This document shows, in pieces, positions 16,353-24,221 of a DNA stretch of 37,197 nucleotides; within the stretch, counting starts at the first letter, position 1, and each line of letters begins with the position of its first letter. Source of the DNA: Alistipes sp. GTDB taxonomy: Bacteria > Bacteroidota > Bacteroidia > Bacteroidales > Rikenellaceae. The DNA lies in NCBI GenBank assembly GCA_017502025.1, contig JAFVVS010000126.1, forward strand, positions 1-37,197, in the 5' to 3' direction. The notes under the pieces are model-generated. The model did no database searches. It was given only the letters and a program-made list of their open reading frames with translations, and had not been told where the DNA came from. The translations under genes were made by a program, and so were the position numbers.

Positions 16353-17918
16353 CTATGCTACATAGTAGTGCGATGCCAGCTCGGTAAACGAAGCAACCTG
16401 CTCATCAATCCAAGCCTGGTCACGACCGAGCTCCTCTGCCAAAATCTGAGCTACACGAGGAGCAGCCTTCTGTGCCTCACGAGCATCGACAAAGAGCAAG
16501 CGAACACGACGAGCCAAGACATCATCTACGGTGAGAGCCATCTCGTGACGAATTGCCCAAAGTACCTCAGCTACGGTGTAGTCGTACTTTTCTGATAGTT
16601 TCTCGCCGAGAGCCGGGTTCTCCTTAATCATATTGAGGATTGCAGGCTCGTCAGCACCATAAACATACATATGGTCTGCCAAGTTTGGATTTGGACGCCA
16701 GCCGTGAACCTTCAACTTGCGGGTTACGCACTTGCGCTTCTCGACCTTGCCCAACTTGATAGCCTTATCTACGGTATCCTCCGCCATCTTACGGTACGAA
16801 GTCCACTTACCGCCTGTGATAGTGATGAGATCGTTGTCCGAAACTACAACCTTGTGCGAACGAGATACCTCCTTCGACTTCTTGCCCTCCTTCTTAGGCG
16901 CTGCGAGTGGTCGCTGACCTGCGAATACCGAAACGATGTCGGCACGAGTTGGTGCAGGATTCATATAGAGGCCTGCTGTATCGAGAATAAACTGAATCTC
17001 CTCGTCAAGTGGGCGTGGCTCGCTCTCGGCAGTAGGGCGCTGGATGTCGGTAGTACCAACAACCACCTTGTCGTGCCAAGGCACTGCGAACAATACACGA
17101 CCATCCGAAGTCTTCGGAACCATAATAGCGTAGTCGCTCTGCAAGAACTTCATATCGAGAACGATGTGAACACCCTGCGAAGGAACAACCATCTTAGCCT
17201 CACCCGGCTTATCCATCTGCAACACCTCATCTACGAAGCAACCTGCTGCGTTGATAACGGCCTTAGCCTTTACGGTGTACTCCTTGCCTGTGAGCAAATC
17301 TTTTGCTACAACACCTGCAACCTTACCCTTCTCGTCGTGCAAAACGGTAACAACCTCGGTGCGGTTAGCAACAACACCACCCTGCTCTACGCAGGTCTGT
17401 GCCAAGTTGCAAGCCATACGAGCGTCGTCGAACTGACCGTCGTGATAAACTACACCACCCTTCAAGCCCTCGGCAACCGAAGTTGGGAGGTATTGGCGAA
17501 GAGTCTTTGCTGTGATAAAGCGAGAGCGACCATAGCCAAAACCGAACGAGAGGATGTCGTAGAATGTCAAACCGCAGAAATAGAGGAAGTTCTCCCAATG
17601 GCTGTAATTCGAGATTACGAACGCCTGGTCCTTAACGAGGTGTGGAGCATTCTGCTTCATCAAACCTCGCTCGTGAAGAGCCTCACGAACCAAATCAACC
17701 TCCAACTTTTGGAGATAGCGCACGCCACCGTGAACGAGCTTTGTCGAACGGCTCGAAGTACACTTTGCGAAGTCCTCACGCTCGAAGAGCGCAACACTGT
17801 AACCACGAGATGCGGCATCAACTGCGCAACCAAGACCGGTTGCACCGCCACCTACAACCACGAAATCCCACACCTTATCGGTGTTTTCGAGCTGTTTGAG
17901 TAAGTTTTCTCTTTGCAT
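16353..17918 (-). CDS. glpD: Aerobic glycerol-3-phosphate dehydrogenase
   Basis: 521 residues. It oxidises glycerol 3-phosphate to dihydroxyacetone phosphate with FAD and passes electrons to quinone at the inner membrane. The FAD-binding motif VVVGGGATGLG is at residues 20-30, followed by the GlpD signature RSTKLVHGGVRYLQ (57-70), NAAGCFVD near 220 and a C-terminal DAO_C-type domain. Length matches the GlpD/GlpA family (about 500-550). No glpF or glpK is adjacent. Its own strong promoter and terminator show it to be monocistronic. Codon use is that of a well-expressed gene. A DeoR/GlpR-type regulator is encoded 9 kb away and is a candidate regulator, by inference only. Confidence 0.95.
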   Translation of the reverse strand: MQRENLLKQLENTDKVWDFVVVGGGATGLGCAVDAASRGYSVALFEREDFAKCTSSRSTKLVHGGVRYLQKLEVDLVREALHERGLMKQNAPHLVKDQAFVISNYSHWENFLYFCGLTFYDILSFGFGYGRSRFITAKTLRQYLPTSVAEGLKGGVVYHDGQFDDARMACNLAQTCVEQGGVVANRTEVVTVLHDEKGKVAGVVAKDLLTGKEYTVKAKAVINAAGCFVDEVLQMDKPGEAKMVVPSQGVHIVLDMKFLQSDYAIMVPKTSDGRVLFAVPWHDKVVVGTTDIQRPTAESEPRPLDEEIQFILDTAGLYMNPAPTRADIVSVFAGQRPLAAPKKEGKKSKEVSRSHKVVVSDNDLITITGGKWTSYRKMAEDTVDKAIKLGKVEKRKCVTRKLKVHGWRPNPNLADHMYVYGADEPAILNMIKENPALGEKLSEKYDYTVAEVLWAIRHEMALTVDDVLARRVRLLFVDAREAQKAAPRVAQILAEELGRDQAWIDEQVASFTELASHYYVA

Positions 17919-17967
17919 TTTTGTGTTTTTATTTAGTTTTGATTTAGAATTCGCTCACTTTATCGCA

Positions 17968-18000
17968 CAAAAGTAGTTACTTTTGACAAGAAAAGCAAAG
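17968..18000 (-). promoter_or_regulatory. glpD promoter with palindromic -7 region
   Basis: On the minus strand TTTG (17999-17996), 20 bases, then TACTTTTG (17975-17968) match both Bacteroidota promoter boxes. The -7 box is one arm of CAAAAGTA-GT-TACTTTTG (17968-17985), a perfect dyad with a 2-base centre, so it may also be an operator. Confidence 0.75.
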
Positions 18001-18030
18001 AAAAAGAAATAAAAAACAACAAAAAAGGAT

Positions 18031-18065
18031 AAAAAAAGACACCCAACCGTTGTGGTTGGGTATCT
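18031..18065 (-). terminator. Terminator of the PepSY-like gene
   Basis: ACCCAACC (18041-18048) and GGTTGGGT (18054-18061) form the stem with loop GTTGT. On the minus strand it is followed, three bases on, by seven T. It lies 41 bases after the stop codon. Confidence 0.85.
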
Positions 18066-18101
18066 TCGTCTATTCCAAGAATCTGTATAACAAGAGCTAT
18101 T

Positions 18102-18539
18102 TTAGTCGTCTAAACCGAGGAACTTGCCGTTCAACGAAAACTTCATATCGAGATCGTTGGTCAATTCCACCTCGTAGCCATATCGCTTACGCTCGATTTT
18201 CTCTACGCCCATCGAAGGGTAATGCGCTGTGATATAGCCCTGTATCTCGGCAGGAACAACGCCCGCAGGCATCTTTCCGTTGTGATTTTTCACACTCTCC
18301 CACTTGCCCGAGCCGTCGAACTCAATTTTAGTTCCGTCGTCGAGATATACGGTGTAGTCGTTATCGGTAACATCTCTGTCGTGCAGTGCCGACAAAACTT
18401 TGTTTTGCGGATAGTGCGCCTTCAAAAAACTCTGTGCCGCCTGAGGCAACTTCTGTGCGGTAATGGCAACATCCTCGGCCATTGTCGGGGTAACCGCAAG
18501 CGTAGCAATAGCCAACGCTGAAAGTAAAATCTTTTTCAT
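18102..18539 (-). CDS. Periplasmic PepSY-like protein (DUF2874 type)
   Basis: 145 residues with a signal peptide (MKKILLSALAIATLAVTPTMA, 1-21). The mature part has two similar halves: residues 29-84 (LPQAAQSFLKAHYP ... YTVYLDDGTKIEFDGSGKWESV) and 94-143 (VPAEIQGYITAHYP ... YEVELTNDLDMKFSLNGKFL). Each has a helix ending in AHYP followed by beta strands. This is the PepSY-like / beta-lactamase-inhibitor-like family common as small secreted proteins in Bacteroidota. Function is unknown. It has its own promoter box and terminator. Confidence 0.82.
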   Translation of the reverse strand: MKKILLSALAIATLAVTPTMAEDVAITAQKLPQAAQSFLKAHYPQNKVLSALHDRDVTDNDYTVYLDDGTKIEFDGSGKWESVKNHNGKMPAGVVPAEIQGYITAHYPSMGVEKIERKRYGYEVELTNDLDMKFSLNGKFLGLDD

Positions 18540-18567
18540 AATTGTACGGTTTTAATCTGTTGTCATA

Positions 18568-18575
18568 CAAACATA
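18568..18575 (-). promoter_or_regulatory. Probable -7 box for the PepSY-like gene
   Basis: TATGTTTG on the minus strand fits TAnnTTTG, 28 bases before the ATG. No -33 box at the expected spacing. Confidence 0.45.
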
Positions 18576-18669
18576 CGAAAAAGTATTCGATTTTATTGTA
18601 TGACAGGGCGAGAAAATGCAATATGTATGCCTATTTTTTGCTCGAACAAAAAAATGTTTTGGCGTAAGA

Positions 18670-18701
18670 TTTGGAGAAATGAAAATTTCTACTTAATTTT
18701 G
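18670..18701 (+). promoter_or_regulatory. Promoter of the DksA-like gene
   Basis: TTTG (18670-18673), 20 bases, TAATTTTG (18694-18701): a full match to the Bacteroidota -33/-7 consensus, giving a leader of roughly 28 bases. Confidence 0.75.
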
Positions 18702-18734
18702 ATAAACGAAAAACACTATTAACAAGAATTGACT

Positions 18735-19118
18735 ATGGCACAACAAGAGAAAACCCGTTACACCGACGCCGAATTGGCGGAGTTCAAAGAGTTGATTTTG
18801 AAGAAACTCGAACAGGCTCGTCACGACTACGAGGATTTGCGTTCCAGCATCAGTAGAGTAACCGGCAACGACACCGAGGACACTTCGCCTACCTTCAAGG
18901 TACTCGAAGAGGGTGCAACAACCCTCTCGAAGGAGGAGTGTGAGCGTTTGGCTGCCCACCAGTCGAAGTTTATCCGCAACCTCGAACTCGCACTTGTACG
19001 CATCGAGCACAAGACTTACGGTATCTGCAAGACCACCGGCAAGTTGATTCCTCGTGAGCGTTTGTTGCGTGTTCCTCACGCTACCGAGACTATCGAAGCG
19101 AAGGAGGCAAGAAAGTAA
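18735..19118 (+). CDS. TraR/DksA-family regulator with degenerate zinc finger
   Basis: 127 residues from the ATG at 18735. The first half is a charged coiled-coil (AELAEFKELILKKLEQARHDYEDL, here described only by position 12-36, and a return helix at 64-93), and the tip carries acidic residues (GNDTEDTSP, 44-52). The C-terminal segment matches the DksA zinc-finger region in spacing (GICKTTGKLIPRERLLRVPH), but only one of four zinc cysteines remains: Cys98, with Thr101, Thr119 and Ala122 at the others. DksA proteins bind RNA polymerase through the secondary channel and, with ppGpp, adjust transcription. Zinc-free forms are usual in Bacteroidota. It is followed by a terminator and then the DUF4465 lipoprotein. 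Confidence 0.88.
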   Translation: MAQQEKTRYTDAELAEFKELILKKLEQARHDYEDLRSSISRVTGNDTEDTSPTFKVLEEGATTLSKEECERLAAHQSKFIRNLELALVRIEHKTYGICKTTGKLIPRERLLRVPHATETIEAKEARK

Positions 19119-19142
19119 GTTGTAGCCATACCACATATACGG

Positions 19143-19171
19143 ACAGGTTGCAACTTGCAGCCTGTTTTTTT
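19143..19171 (+). terminator. Terminator after the DksA-like gene
   Basis: ACAGGTTGCA (19143-19152) pairs with TGCAGCCTGT (19156-19165), one G-U pair, loop ACT, then a run of seven T. It ends 14 bases before the next start codon, so it may act as an attenuator for the lipoprotein gene, for which I see no separate promoter. Confidence 0.75.
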
Positions 19172-19184
19172 ATTAAGCCAAACT

Positions 19185-19946
19185 ATGATAAAAGCCAGAA
19201 ATATATTCACTCTTGCGCTCGTTGCTGCGATATTTATGGCGTGCGAACCTGCCGGAAAAAAGTATATAAACAAGCACTACCTCTGCGACTTCGAGGGGGC
19301 ATATTGGGCTGCGTTGGTTGATAGCGACCCGAACGGAAGCGCTCTTTTGAATGGCTCTATCGCCACCTCGTGGTGCGACGAGAAGAGTGGTCTTTCAGGC
19401 AATGTTTCGCAGCCACTCAAGGAGTATTTGTATTGGGAGGGCGTTGCCGTGTCGAATCATTGCAGCACCGACCACGAAAACAACGGCAAGCCTACCGACC
19501 AGCTCTACGCCTATGCCGACAACGCCTATTCGGGCAATAATTTTATCATCTGCAACGCCTTTATGAATAGCCCATTTCTCACCTTCGAGAGCAAGCGCAG
19601 TTTTATCGGCAGTATGCAGATTGCCCTTACGACCTACTCCTACAACGCCACAATGTATGGCAACCACCTCACACCGCCACTCGGCAAGGATGAGTCCATT
19701 TGGGTAGAAGCGGTAGGCTACACCATCAAGGATGGCGAAGAGCGAGAGGAGGCAACCGCCAAGTTCTACCTATATGAGAATGGAAAACCCGCCTTCACGG
19801 GGTGGAAAAAGCTATATTTGGTTTCGATGTGTCAGATCGACAAGATTGTCTTCAATATCAAGTGGAACGGCGAGGGTTATCTCCCCTATCCTGCATACTT
19901 TGCAATCGACGATATCGATGTGGTACAAAAGGAGTATATCGAATAG
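19185..19946 (+). CDS. DUF4465 lipoprotein
   Basis: 253 residues from the ATG at 19185. The signal peptide MIKARNIFTLALVAAIFMAC has a lipobox ending in Cys20, so it is a lipoprotein. The mature part is a beta-rich, jelly-roll-like domain: CDFEG, ESIWVEAVGYTIKDG, and near the end YFAIDDIDV. The order of a GSGNNFIICNAF-like segment (YSGNNFIICNAFMNS) and a final FAIDDI is typical of DUF4465, a family of surface or periplasmic proteins in Bacteroidota with unknown role. The start chosen leaves out an in-frame extension that runs through the upstream terminator. An ACGGAAA heptad array begins 6 bases after the stop codon. Confidence 0.8.
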   Translation: MIKARNIFTLALVAAIFMACEPAGKKYINKHYLCDFEGAYWAALVDSDPNGSALLNGSIATSWCDEKSGLSGNVSQPLKEYLYWEGVAVSNHCSTDHENNGKPTDQLYAYADNAYSGNNFIICNAFMNSPFLTFESKRSFIGSMQIALTTYSYNATMYGNHLTPPLGKDESIWVEAVGYTIKDGEEREEATAKFYLYENGKPAFTGWKKLYLVSMCQIDKIVFNIKWNGEGYLPYPAYFAIDDIDVVQKEYIE

Positions 19947-19951
19947 CAAAA

Positions 19952-20000
19952 ACGGAAAACGGAAAACGGAAAACGGAGAACTGAGAACTGAAAACTAAGA
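19952..20000. repeat. Heptad tandem repeat, word ACGGAAA
   Basis: Seven units in exact 7-base phase drift stepwise along the array: ACGGAAA three times, then ACGGAGA, ACTGAGA, ACTGAAA and ACTAAGA. It begins six bases after the lipoprotein stop codon. Confidence 0.9.
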
Positions 20001-20004
20001 GCGC

Positions 20005-20085
20005 ACCCCATAGAGCGACCAACGGGAGCGCCCCCATAAAGGGCGGAACGCCCGCCCCTATAAAGCAGTCGTAGACTGCGCCCCC
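20005..20085. repeat. Hairpin array, second copy
   Basis: Contains GGCGG/CCGCC (20042-20056) and GCAGTC/GACTGC (20065-20079), the same two last hairpins as at 1693-1730 but with changed loop bases (AACGC for TTAGC, GTA for GCA). The linking words CATAGAG, CATAAAG and TATAAAG are also present. It lies between convergent genes. Confidence 0.7.
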
Positions 20086-20140
20086 AGAAATGTTGCGCCT
20101 TGACCACGCTCGGAGTTCGGAAAACAAAACCTTTCAGCGC

Positions 20141-20174
20141 ACTCCTAACGACTCTAACGACTCTAACGACTCTA
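20141..20174 (-). repeat. Nonad tandem repeat, word TAGAGTCGT
   Basis: On the minus strand three exact 9-base units TAGAGTCGT, plus a decayed fourth beginning TAGGAGT. Same form, TAG(G/A)GNNNN, as at 11942, 27232 and 32848. Confidence 0.8.
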
Positions 20175-20222
20175 AAAAAGCTTTTCCCCGAAGTTTAACA
20201 ACAAAAGAGAGGTATTATCACG

Positions 20223-21758
20223 CTATCTTCCCCAACTATCTCGGTCGAGGGTGCGGTAATTTATGGCTTCGGCAATGTGTGCGACCTCGATATTCTCTGC
20301 GCCTGCAAGGTCTGCAATGGTACGGGCAACTTTGATGATGCGGTCGTAGGCACGAGCCGAGAGATTTAGGCGTTGCATCGCCATTTCGAGCAGTGAGCGC
20401 ACCTCGCCACTCAACGGGCAGAACTTGCGCAACATAGCGGAGTTCATCATCGCATTGGAGTGGATACCTGTGCCCGCAAATCGTCGCAACTGCACCTCTC
20501 GTGCAGCAATAACTCGTTTGCGAATCTCGGCACTCGACTCCTCCTTCTGCTCGCCATTTATCTCCGACAACGGCACAGGAACAACCTCGATATGCATATC
20601 TATACGATCGAGCAGTGGTCCCGAGATACGAGAGAAGTAGCGATTTATCGCAAATGGCTGGCACGAGCACTCCTTGGTCGGATGATTATAATATCCGCAC
20701 GGACAAGGATTCATTGCGCCAATCAGCGTGAAGTTCGACGGGTATTCGACGCTATATTTTGCTCGTGAAATGGTTATCATTCTATCCTCCAACGGTTGGC
20801 GCAACACCTCCAAGACATTGCGACCAAACTCAGGCAACTCATCGAGGAATAGCACTCCGTTGTGCGCCAAGCTGACCTCGCCAGGTTGTGGCGACTGACC
20901 ACCACCGATAAGAGCCACCTGCGAAGTGAGGTGGTGTGGCGCTCGGAATGGGCGTTTGCGCATAAGACCTACCGTTTCGCCCAACTTACCCGCCACAGAG
21001 TGAATCTTTGTCGCCTCGACAGCCTCCTCCAACGACATCGGTGGCATAATCGTAGGCATACGGCGAGCCAGCATTGTCTTACCCGAGCCTGGTGCGCCAA
21101 TCATCAGCACATTGTGTCCGCCTGCGGCTGCAATCTCCAAGGCTCGCTTCACATCACGCTGACCCTTCACATCGGCAAAGTCCTCGGCATAGAGGTTCTG
21201 CTCCTCCTCGGCGGTCGCCACCTTGCCTACGGCAGGGGCGATATCCAACTCGTTATTCAGATAGGCAATAACCTCTTTCAGACTATTTACGGGGATGACC
21301 TCCACGCCCTCGACCACTGCCGCTTCGTGAGCACTTGCCGACGATACGACAATGCGTATCAAGCCACTCTCCTTTGCCATAACAGCCAGCGGAAGAATTC
21401 CTCGCACGGGTTTTACCGCTCCGTCGAGCGACAACTCGCCCACGAACATCGTATCTGCCAAGCGTGTATCCAAAACCTGTTGCGTAGCTGCCAAAATACC
21501 CACTGCAATAGGTAAATCGAAGCCCGAGCCCTCCTTGCGAAGGTCGGCAGGAGCGAGATTTACAACCACCTTCTTGGCGGTCATACGGCGTTGCGAGTTC
21601 TCGAAGGCGGAGCGAATACGCTGCTCACTCTCCTTCACGGCATTATCGGGCAAACCTACAAGGAAAAGACCGATACCTCCCCCTGCAATATTCACCTCGA
21701 CATCAACCTTTACGGCCTTGATGCCTACGATAGTACCCGCATAACACTTTACAAACAT
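20223..21758 (-). CDS. comM: YifB/ComM family Mg-chelatase-like AAA ATPase
   Basis: 511 residues. The N-terminal ChlI-like domain (VGLPDNAVKESEQRIRSA) is followed by a linker and an AAA+ domain with Walker A GAPGSGKT (221-228) and Walker B LFLDELPEF. A cysteine-rich stretch follows (NPCPCGYYNHPTKECSC) and then the C-terminal Mg_chelatase_C region. ComM in other bacteria is a branch-migration helicase that extends recombination tracts in natural transformation, but the gene is widespread also in bacteria not known to be competent. It starts 18 bases after the dnaB stop and is evidently co-transcribed with it. The symbol is used in the family sense. Confidence 0.92.
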   Translation of the reverse strand: MFVKCYAGTIVGIKAVKVDVEVNIAGGGIGLFLVGLPDNAVKESEQRIRSAFENSQRRMTAKKVVVNLAPADLRKEGSGFDLPIAVGILAATQQVLDTRLADTMFVGELSLDGAVKPVRGILPLAVMAKESGLIRIVVSSASAHEAAVVEGVEVIPVNSLKEVIAYLNNELDIAPAVGKVATAEEEQNLYAEDFADVKGQRDVKRALEIAAAGGHNVLMIGAPGSGKTMLARRMPTIMPPMSLEEAVEATKIHSVAGKLGETVGLMRKRPFRAPHHLTSQVALIGGGQSPQPGEVSLAHNGVLFLDELPEFGRNVLEVLRQPLEDRMITISRAKYSVEYPSNFTLIGAMNPCPCGYYNHPTKECSCQPFAINRYFSRISGPLLDRIDMHIEVVPVPLSEINGEQKEESSAEIRKRVIAAREVQLRRFAGTGIHSNAMMNSAMLRKFCPLSGEVRSLLEMAMQRLNLSARAYDRIIKVARTIADLAGAENIEVAHIAEAINYRTLDRDSWGR

Positions 21759-21776
21759 CGCTCTCCTATATTTAGA

Positions 21777-23309
21777 TTAGAATGGTGCAAACTCTGTACT
21801 TGTGGCACTCTGCAATACCGAAGCAGAAGAGGTCGGCTCATAAGGCTTGCCTTCCACATCCTCCAACTCCTCGAACGGTGCCATCGCATACTCAGGGCGT
21901 GCCGTATTTATCTGATCCCAATTGGTGAACTTAGCCTGCTCCTTGATAAAGCGCAACTTAACATCATCGACCGCTCCGTTACGGTGCTTGGCAATGATAA
22001 ACTCTGCCAAACCCTCAACAGGCTCCTCGCCCGGACCTGCGGTAAAGCCGTAGTACTCAGGGCGGTGGATAAATGCTACAAGGTCGGCATCCTGCTCGAT
22101 AGCTCCCGACTCACGAAGGTCGCTCAACTGTGGTCGCTTCGAGCCACCACGAGATTCGGTAGCACGGCTCAACTGCGAAAGCGCAATGATAGGCACATTC
22201 AACTCCTTGGCAATACCCTTCAACGAGCGAGAGATAAATGCCACCTCCTGCTCACGATTGCCCTTGTCGCCGTGTCCCGCTGCGGTCATAAGCTGCAAGT
22301 AGTCGACCATAATGATTTTGATGCCGTTGTTCGCCTTCAAACGACGTACCTTCGAGCGAAACTCAAAGATTGACAACGCCGGAGTATCGTCGATAAAGAG
22401 CGGAGCCATACCCAACGCCTTGGTGTTGGTTTCGAGAGTCTTCCACTCCGAAGGGGTGAGCTTACCGCTACGGATGGTCTGACCGCTGATACCTGTCTCG
22501 GCGCAAACCAAACGAGTCATCAGCTGAACAGAGGACATCTCCAACGAGAAGAATGCCACCGGAGCATCGTAGTCGACCGCCATATTTCGAGCCATTGTAA
22601 GGGTAAATGCAGTCTTACCCATTGCAGGACGAGCAGCGATGATGATAAGGTCAGACGGCTGCCAACCGAGTGTGATATTGTCCAAGTCGGTAAAGCCTGT
22701 GCAGACACCGCTGTAACGAGAGTCGTTCTCGGCAGCCTTCTCGATTTGGCGAATTGTAGCACGAAGGATATCGCTTGCGGTCTGTACCGAACGCTTCACA
22801 TAACCCTCGGTAATCTTCAACACCTCGCCCTCGGCATAGCCGATAAGGTCATTTACATCGATTGTGCTATCGTAGGATTGACGCTGAATCTCGGTCGAAG
22901 CACGAATCAACTCACGCTGGATATGCTTCTGAGTGATAATTCGGGAGTGGAACTCGATATTTGCAGCAGTTCCGACACGCTGAGTGAGCTGTGCAAGGTA
23001 GTTTGCACCACCCACCTTCTTCAACTCTCGCTTCGATTTGAGCTGGTTGGTTACGGTGAAGAGGTCGATTGGCTGTTGTGCCATTGCCAACTCATTCATC
23101 ACACGATAGATCAGTCGATGCTCCTCCTTGTAGAACGAAGCCTCGGTGAGATACTCCTGCACCTCGGTAATCTTATCCGCTTCGAGCATCAACGCTCCGA
23201 GCACCGCCTCTTCGAGCTCTACCGCCTGTGGTGGTATGGTTGCCAACGCCTCGGGTGCCAACTCCGCAAATGCACTGCTATTCTTGCTATTCTGAAAATC
23301 CTTTGCCAT
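21777..23309 (-). CDS. dnaB: Replicative DNA helicase
   Basis: 510 residues from the ATG at 23309 (MAKDFQNS). A longer open frame to 23390 has no support, since the promoter boxes lie inside it. DnaB is the hexameric helicase at the fork. The N-terminal domain (ELEEAVLGALML, typical) precedes the RecA-like motor with Walker A ARPAMGKTA (GKT at 231-233) and SLEMSSVQLMTRL. The DNA-binding segment DLRESGAIEQDADLV is also present. The C-terminal tail is rich in Ser and acidic residues. It is first gene of the dnaB-yifB pair. Confidence 0.96.
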   Translation of the reverse strand: MAKDFQNSKNSSAFAELAPEALATIPPQAVELEEAVLGALMLEADKITEVQEYLTEASFYKEEHRLIYRVMNELAMAQQPIDLFTVTNQLKSKRELKKVGGANYLAQLTQRVGTAANIEFHSRIITQKHIQRELIRASTEIQRQSYDSTIDVNDLIGYAEGEVLKITEGYVKRSVQTASDILRATIRQIEKAAENDSRYSGVCTGFTDLDNITLGWQPSDLIIIAARPAMGKTAFTLTMARNMAVDYDAPVAFFSLEMSSVQLMTRLVCAETGISGQTIRSGKLTPSEWKTLETNTKALGMAPLFIDDTPALSIFEFRSKVRRLKANNGIKIIMVDYLQLMTAAGHGDKGNREQEVAFISRSLKGIAKELNVPIIALSQLSRATESRGGSKRPQLSDLRESGAIEQDADLVAFIHRPEYYGFTAGPGEEPVEGLAEFIIAKHRNGAVDDVKLRFIKEQAKFTNWDQINTARPEYAMAPFEELEDVEGKPYEPTSSASVLQSATSTEFAPF

Positions 23310-23352
23310 TAGGAATATGCTTTTTATTCTTTTTTTTCGATCGATTATCTCA

Positions 23353-23383
23353 CAAAAGTAGCCTTTTTCTGCCACTCCGCCAA
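23353..23383 (-). promoter_or_regulatory. dnaB promoter
   Basis: On the minus strand TTG (23383-23381), 20 bases, TACTTTTG (23360-23353). The -7 box is identical to that of glpD. The leader is about 40 bases. Confidence 0.7.
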
Positions 23384-23489
23384 TACACACGAGTGCGTGC
23401 GTGTTGAAAACTCTGTTTATAACATCCGTGGCGAGAACAAAAACCGCCCTCTACGCCACTCTGCGCTATTTATATCTTTTTGATAACTC

Positions 23490-24221
23490 CTATCGCTCGT
23501 CTATTATTCGACGAGATACCGATAGCGATGCAACACTTATTAGAACATCGCCCTCGCACGCCTTCACAATAGCCGAAGCGCACGATGCCATTGTTGCTCC
23601 CGTGGTTAGCACATCGTCGAGGAGAAGGATATGTTTTCCACGCAACCTCTCGGCTCGGCGAACATCGAAAATCTCCTCCACATTATCCCACCTCTCGCTA
23701 CGGCTCTTCGAGGTTTGGCTATCGTTGTAGTGGCAACGACGCACCGAACGAAAATCGCACTCCACGCCCATCTTACGCCCCACACCCAGAGCCAACTGCT
23801 CCGATTGATTGTAGCCTCTTCGCAGGCGACGACGATAGTGCAGAGGAATGGGAACAATCAGGTCTATATCGTCGAAATTGCCACCATCGAGCAACTCCTC
23901 GCCAAGCCATTCGCCCATCTTTTGGGCAAAAAACCAGCGACCATGATATTTGAAGTTGTGAATAATGCGTTGCCACTCCGTGCCACCCACAAACCAAAAC
24001 ATCGCAGCAGCCGATTCGACCGGCAAGACATTCTCGAAGAGAAGCTTTATGGGGTTATCCTTGCGCTTTGCAAAGTTTGTCAGGGGCATATTATAGCGAC
24101 ACGCCAAGCATACGCACCCCTCGTTTTCGAGCAACACCCTGCCACACGCCAGGCAGGTGCGTGGCAGAAAAAGCGATGCCACATCTCGCAACACAACCGC
24201 TATATCATAAAATATCGACAT
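23490..24221 (-). CDS. comF: ComF-family phosphoribosyltransferase-like protein
   Basis: 243 residues. The N-terminus has a zinc-ribbon-like cysteine set, Cys23-x2-Cys26 and Cys38-x2-Cys41. The C-terminal type I phosphoribosyltransferase domain shows RGYNQSEQL (135-143), the ComF signature, and the PRPP loop DDVLTTGAT (202-210). ComFC proteins are needed for handling incoming single-stranded DNA in natural transformation in several bacteria; no enzymatic product is established. Its first 17 bases overlap the end of priA, so the two are translationally coupled. Confidence 0.92.
   Translation of the reverse strand: MSIFYDIAVVLRDVASLFLPRTCLACGRVLLENEGCVCLACRYNMPLTNFAKRKDNPIKLLFENVLPVESAAAMFWFVGGTEWQRIIHNFKYHGRWFFAQKMGEWLGEELLDGGNFDDIDLIVPIPLHYRRRLRRGYNQSEQLALGVGRKMGVECDFRSVRRCHYNDSQTSKSRSERWDNVEEIFDVRRAERLRGKHILLLDDVLTTGATMASCASAIVKACEGDVLISVASLSVSRRIIDER

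Noticed and set aside
20085..20222. Gene or terminator in the gap behind yifB
   Set aside because: Apart from the nonad array I see only a weak AAAAGCTTTT palindrome and no convincing hairpin with a T-run.
23428..23459. GTGGCG/CGCCAC inverted repeat behind comF as a terminator
   Set aside because: The stem is only 6 bases with a 20-base loop and no T-run follows on the minus strand.
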